Part shown: positions 13,866-17,703 of the stretch, one piece after another
How positions within the stretch are numbered: position 1 is the first letter of the stretch
How the letters are laid out: each line of letters opens with the position of its first letter
NCBI GenBank assembly: GCA_025354845.1
Contig: JANXMD010000217.1
Location: forward strand, 1 to 17,703
DNA length: 17,703 nucleotides
DNA from: Verrucomicrobiota bacterium
GTDB lineage: Bacteria > Verrucomicrobiota > Verrucomicrobiia > Limisphaerales > UBA9464
Direction of reading: 5' to 3'
Translations under genes and position numbers: made by a program
The notes under the pieces: generated by a model
Told to the model about the DNA's origin: nothing
Database searches by the model: none
The model's input: only the letters and a program-made list of their open reading frames with translations

Positions 13866-14570
13866 TCATTTGGGCTTCATCGGCTCCGACACCTTCCAGC
13901 TGGAATTGGTCCCGGGACTGAACAGGTCGGCGGGAAGGACCGGATTGTTGAGGCTATTGGAGAAATCATTCCTGAGTCGTGAACCGTCGGCAAAAACGAG
14001 TTCGGTGGCAGTCAGTGAAAACGTGTTCGTCGTCACTTCAATCGAAAGCTCCGGAAGCAGCCTCTTCACGGCCGGCGATCGCGGTTGGAGATGAAACGCA
14101 TGGATGGCGTTCGTCGTTGAGAGACGAACCAGCAGGAATCCCCGGTGAAACTCGCCACCATCACGCGGAAATCCGGTGTCGAGCAACGCCAATGCGTCCT
14201 TGATCGGCCCCTTTTGAAGTTCGCCCAACGAATAGCGCTCGGCGCGTCTCAGCTGGGGCGAAAGAATCCAGAGGTCCTGATCCACCCGCAAGGCCACGGA
14301 CTGCACGGGACTTCCCAGTTCCCACCGAAATCGATTGGGAGCTCCGAACCAGAGGTGACCAGGCGCGGAGAGCGGTTGGGTCAATGCCTTCAGGTACCGG
14401 GTTTGCACAAACTCGGAACTCCACGAGGTGAGATCCCGCTGTGCTGCGAGCCAACGATTGAGAATCTGGTCCGGCAGGTCCGAGCGGATGTCGTCGGCCC
14501 ACAGGAACGAAGCCCCCGCGAACCCCATCAAAAGCCGCACCGCGGCACGGAATGAAACGTTCCGATTCAT
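13866..14570 (-). CDS. LolA-like periplasmic lipoprotein/lipid carrier
   Basis: A 234-residue exported protein. The ATG at 14570 overlaps the stop of the upstream exporter gene (ATGA) and begins a signal peptide (MNRNVSFRAAVRLLMGFAGA, cleavage near WA-DD at 25). The mature protein follows the LolA pattern: helix DLTSWSSEFVQTRYLKALTQPL, then strands SAPGHLWFGAPNRFRWELG, VDQDLWILSPQLRRAERYSL and later SIEVTTNTFSLTATELVFADGSRLRNDFSN. LolA-fold proteins carry lipidated cargo across the periplasm; the cluster-linked version (ApeL) is thought to carry the finished pigment rather than lipoproteins. Coupling to the MMPL exporter supports that. The early RWELG and late LRNDF patterns are typical of this subset. 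Confidence 0.85.
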   Translation of the reverse strand: MNRNVSFRAAVRLLMGFAGASFLWADDIRSDLPDQILNRWLAAQRDLTSWSSEFVQTRYLKALTQPLSAPGHLWFGAPNRFRWELGSPVQSVALRVDQDLWILSPQLRRAERYSLGELQKGPIKDALALLDTGFPRDGGEFHRGFLLVRLSTTNAIHAFHLQPRSPAVKRLLPELSIEVTTNTFSLTATELVFADGSRLRNDFSNSLNNPVLPADLFSPGTNSSWKVSEPMKPK

Positions 14571-17500
14571 TTGCCGTCGTCGTGACTCCACACCCGAACG
14601 AAGTGAAACCATTGCTCCGGATACTGCCGGACCACGGGCTCAAAGACACGCATCATCCGTTGGGTGAAGGCGACCCGCGCGTCGCGGGTCCCCAGCTCGG
14701 ACCGCTCGTATGGAATTGGCGCCAGGGCATTCGCGCGGTAGCCACCCGCCTCACGAACGATGCACACGGGCAGCACGACGCAGCCGGACGCCCGGGCCAG
14801 TTCCGCCGCCGCAATCGTGGCCGGGAGTCGGTGTCCCAGAAACTCAACCTCCACCCGCGTCGCTTCCGGGGGCCGATCCACCAATAGCGCCACCACGCCG
14901 CCGTCCTGCAGACGTCGAATGACCTCCACAAAGGCAAAGGGACTCTCCCCGACCACCAGAGTGTCCACTCCCAGCCGCGCCCGGATCCGGGTTCGAATCC
15001 GGGTCAACTCGTCCTCCGGCTCCGGCGCCGTCAACACGAGCGGTCGCACACCGCGCTCGCCGAGCAAAGGGGAGCCGAGTTCCCAATTGCCAAGATGAGG
15101 CGTCACCAGCAACACGCCGCGCCCCGAATTCAACGCGGCCGAAACGTGTTGCCATCCCTCCCCGGGTTTCGCGACGGCCGCCCCGGGAACACCGGATTCA
15201 TAGCGCCAAAGATCCACCAACTTGCGTCCGAATTCCGAAAAGTTCCTTATCGCCAAGCGGCGCGCTTCCCCACGATTCCCAGTGACCACCGGGAGCAGGT
15301 TCTCGACGACAATCTCGAATCGGTCGGGCTTCAGCCAGCGATAGGCGGCAACCCCAATTCGGGACAGCCGCAACACCACCTCCAAGGGCATCCATCGCGC
15401 GAGAACGACGCACGTTTTCCAGGCCAGGGCCCCGTAGACCCGAGACGCCTGGGGTTCGGGTTTCTGGAGGGCACGCGACGGGGCCACAAACACACACCAC
15501 CAGGTGGGCAGCAATCCGACGCAGACGACAAAGACGCATCCCACTCCCACGGCGCAGACGAGATCCAGGCTGGCCAGCCCGGCATTGTTGCTCCAGGCGA
15601 GCGACCCAAATCCGGCGATATTCGCACCGGCACACAGCAACAACGCCCGCCCGGTGATGCGCCAGAGCGATTGAAGGTCGGCCCCATGACGACGCAGAGC
15701 CAGCTGCACGTGAATCGTGGAATCGACCGAGGAGCCGAGTAGCAGGGGCAGTGCGACCAGGCTGAGCAAATTCCAGGACCACCCGATCACCGCCATCACC
15801 GCGAGCAGCAAAGTGAAGCTCAACGCCAGTGCCGCGAGGCTGAGCGCCACTTCGCGCCAGGTCCGGAAGGCGGTCCACAGACAGGCGATCAACATCACGC
15901 CGATTAGCCCGGTGAGCACAACGATCCGCCGAGATACATGCGTCAAAAGCGACGAGCCAAGTGAACTCCAGCTCGTCACCAACACCTCCTCCGGGAGATT
16001 GAACCGCGAAGCGTTTGTCTGCGCAGACTGCGCCATTCCCAACGCGAGCCACTGACCGGATTCGGTTCGCGCGGCGAACTGAGAGGACAGCCATCGGGCG
16101 GTTTCATTTTCGGGCCAGGCATTCGTCGAGGATCCGAACCCGCGAGTCCACGACGCCAAGGCTCCGTCCGTCAGCCCGAGGGAGTTGGTGCTGAAGCCCG
16201 CCTTGAGGATTGCCGCCTCGATTTCCGGCTTTCGCCGACTGAGCGCCTCGAAGCCAGCCTCATTCCGCGCCGCGAAATCCGGCCGCGGCCAGAACCCTGC
16301 GGGCAAGGTGAACGACTCAACTGTTCCATTGGATTTCGCGACCGAGAGCGCTGCTTCGGAACGAGCAAGCTGGTCGCCCACCGCGGCCAGCGACTCTCCC
16401 GAGGCGAGAATCCAAATGGGATCGTTGGTCCGTCCGAGCGCCTGCTTGAAGCGATCCATGGTGTCGTAGGCAGCGCTCTGGCGCGGGCGCAGCGGATCCG
16501 TGCTGGAGGTGATTACCGGCAAGCCACGAGTCAGCAAAATCCCAAGGCAAAACGCTCCGATGACAACCGTGGGAAGCCATCCGAGCTGCCTTCGGGAAGC
16601 GGGCTTCGAATTCGGTGCCACACTCCGGGGAGGAACACGGGCCACCAACGGCAGAAAGACGAACAGCATCACCGCGGCTCCCACGAGCAACCCCATCGCC
16701 GTGAGGACCCCGAGCTGGGCCAGGCCCGGCAGTCCGGCGAAACCAAGCAAGAGGAACGTGCAGGCGGTCGTGGCGGCCGAGTACGCGATTCCCGGAGCCA
16801 CCTCGTGCCGAACCGCCTGCACGGACAAATCGGGAGCGGCGGCAAATTCCTGATAACTGACCAATCCGTAATCGACGGCGAGGCCCAGCAAAACCGCGGC
16901 GAATCCAAGGCTGACCACGTTCAAAGTCCCGAAAATGAGCCCACCGAGGGCCATCGTAATCAACAACGTCAGCCCCAGGGAAAGAATCAGCCACCCGAGG
17001 GGACGCCAGCTTCGGTGTGCGAGCCAAAACAGGACGGCGATCACCGCGAGAGTGCTGACGACAGAACTCTGCAAATCGCTTTCCATGCCGGATGAAATCT
17101 CCGCCAGAAAGGCGGGACCTCCGGTGATCGCGGCGTGAACGCCGCTTGGACTCGACCCGATCTCCGACACTTCGGCGTCCACAACCCGGCGCACCGAGGC
17201 AACCCAAGCGGCGGCCGCCCGGTAGTTCATTCGGGGGTCCACTGGCTCGACGAATACGGTTCGAAAAGTGCCGTCCGCATTCGAGAAGAGGCCAACACCA
17301 GTATCGAAGCCCGCGGCGCTAGAGTCGCCCGGAATCTGACTCAGCCCCAGTGGGTCGTAGCTGCGTCGAGCCAACACCTGGGGATCCATCGACGTGGAGA
17401 GCAACTCCCGGGCAGCGGTCAATTCATGCTCCAGATTCGTGGAAGACAGGCGGGTCAGGAAACGCGCCACCTCCACGGGCGGCTGTTGAAGCCACAGCCA

Positions 17501-17703
17501 GGCAAGATTCTCAGCTCCGTCTCCGAGGTTCTCCATCCACGGCGGCTGCCATCGCGCGGATCGCACCCAATTCGTCTGGGACAGCAACTGCCCTGCAACG
17601 CGTCGCGCCGCGGACTCAACCCGCTCTGGATCGTCGGACTCGAGCGTGACGATGAGTTCGCGAGCGTTGGAAAAATTCTGCTGATGGAGCTGAAGCCCGA
17701 CGC
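14567..17703 (-). CDS. MMPL/RND exporter fused to LpxL-type acyltransferase (N-terminus cut)
   Basis: An open frame of 1044 visible residues enters at the right edge, so the first helix and start codon are missing. The exporter part has a periplasmic loop (about 17100-17703), a first membrane bundle with GLAVDYGLVSYQEF (about 16640-17080), a second loop, and a second bundle with GSSVDSTIHVQL (about 15490-15930). From about 15470 the chain continues without a stop into an LpxL/HtrB acyltransferase of ~290 residues, with the catalytic HxxxxE-type motif PHLGNWE (about 15079-15100), LLVDRPPEAT and a C-terminal YPEQWFHFVRVW. MMPL proteins of this kind (ApeM, xanthomonadin exporter) are thought to move the pigment across the inner membrane; LpxL-type enzymes transfer acyl chains to a lipid. 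In known aryl-polyene loci the acyltransferase is separate or fused to a glycosyltransferase, so this pairing is unusual. The downstream LolA-like gene overlaps by 4 bp. Confidence 0.88.
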   Translation of the reverse strand, partial: VGLQLHQQNFSNARELIVTLESDDPERVESAARRVAGQLLSQTNWVRSARWQPPWMENLGDGAENLAWLWLQQPPVEVARFLTRLSSTNLEHELTAARELLSTSMDPQVLARRSYDPLGLSQIPGDSSAAGFDTGVGLFSNADGTFRTVFVEPVDPRMNYRAAAAWVASVRRVVDAEVSEIGSSPSGVHAAITGGPAFLAEISSGMESDLQSSVVSTLAVIAVLFWLAHRSWRPLGWLILSLGLTLLITMALGGLIFGTLNVVSLGFAAVLLGLAVDYGLVSYQEFAAAPDLSVQAVRHEVAPGIAYSAATTACTFLLLGFAGLPGLAQLGVLTAMGLLVGAAVMLFVFLPLVARVPPRSVAPNSKPASRRQLGWLPTVVIGAFCLGILLTRGLPVITSSTDPLRPRQSAAYDTMDRFKQALGRTNDPIWILASGESLAAVGDQLARSEAALSVAKSNGTVESFTLPAGFWPRPDFAARNEAGFEALSRRKPEIEAAILKAGFSTNSLGLTDGALASWTRGFGSSTNAWPENETARWLSSQFAARTESGQWLALGMAQSAQTNASRFNLPEEVLVTSWSSLGSSLLTHVSRRIVVLTGLIGVMLIACLWTAFRTWREVALSLAALALSFTLLLAVMAVIGWSWNLLSLVALPLLLGSSVDSTIHVQLALRRHGADLQSLWRITGRALLLCAGANIAGFGSLAWSNNAGLASLDLVCAVGVGCVFVVCVGLLPTWWCVFVAPSRALQKPEPQASRVYGALAWKTCVVLARWMPLEVVLRLSRIGVAAYRWLKPDRFEIVVENLLPVVTGNRGEARRLAIRNFSEFGRKLVDLWRYESGVPGAAVAKPGEGWQHVSAALNSGRGVLLVTPHLGNWELGSPLLGERGVRPLVLTAPEPEDELTRIRTRIRARLGVDTLVVGESPFAFVEVIRRLQDGGVVALLVDRPPEATRVEVEFLGHRLPATIAAAELARASGCVVLPVCIVREAGGYRANALAPIPYERSELGTRDARVAFTQRMMRVFEPVVRQYPEQWFHFVRVWSHDDGK

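Noticed and set aside
15198..17207. Two overlapping minus-strand frames of nearly 300 codons within the exporter region.
   Set aside because: They are alternative frames of the same strand as the exporter; their translations are Arg/Gly/Ser-rich, while the main frame gives membrane bundles and conserved motifs throughout.

Overview
The window looks like chromosomal DNA of a high-GC, diderm bacterium, most likely a member of the Verrucomicrobiota. The evidence is an LptE-type lipoprotein, a BamD-like TPR protein and a PQQ-type propeller of the 'DWPQWRG' kind that is common in that phylum and in planctomycetes. The taxonomic call is inference from protein style. There are no RNA genes, insertion sequences, CRISPR arrays or gene-free stretches above 300 bases.

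Region 1 (1-3260) is envelope housekeeping. A CvpA-like membrane protein is cut by the left edge on the minus strand, and its outermost 57 bases appear inverted. On the plus strand follow a BamD-like TPR protein, LptE (4-bp ATGA overlap) and a secreted BamB-like propeller.

Region 2 (3273-17703, running off the right edge) is a biosynthetic locus of the aryl-polyene / xanthomonadin / flexirubin type. Carbon-chain assembly is done by a minus-strand operon (ketosynthase, chain-length-factor-like partner without the active-site Cys, ketoreductase, acyl carrier protein) plus a FabZ-type dehydratase and an ANL-family acyl ligase that probably loads the starter acid. Tailoring candidates are a flavin-dependent halogenase with WxWxIP, a HydE-like radical SAM enzyme, a SAM methyltransferase and a family-2 glycosyltransferase. 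Transport candidates are a LolA-like periplasmic carrier and a very large protein joining an MMPL/RND exporter to an LpxL/HtrB-type acyltransferase. Two further genes are unrecognised: a small membrane protein and a protein with a possible papain-like Cys/His/Asp triad.

The core logic (KS, CLF, KR, DH, ACP, ligase, LolA, MMPL, acyltransferase) is that of known aryl-polyene clusters. A plausible product is a halogenated, methylated aryl polyene exported to the outer membrane. The HydE-like radical SAM enzyme, the MMPL-acyltransferase fusion, the papain-like protein and the gene layout do not belong to the textbook cluster. From about 6.65 to 13.8 kb every gene lies on the opposite strand from its neighbour. 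Two convergent pairs share one palindromic stop (TTAA, CTAG), a third overlaps by 11 bp, and one divergent pair has only 18 bp between starts. I saw no ammonia lyase, hotdog thioesterase, second ACP or phosphopantetheinyl transferase; some may lie beyond the right edge.
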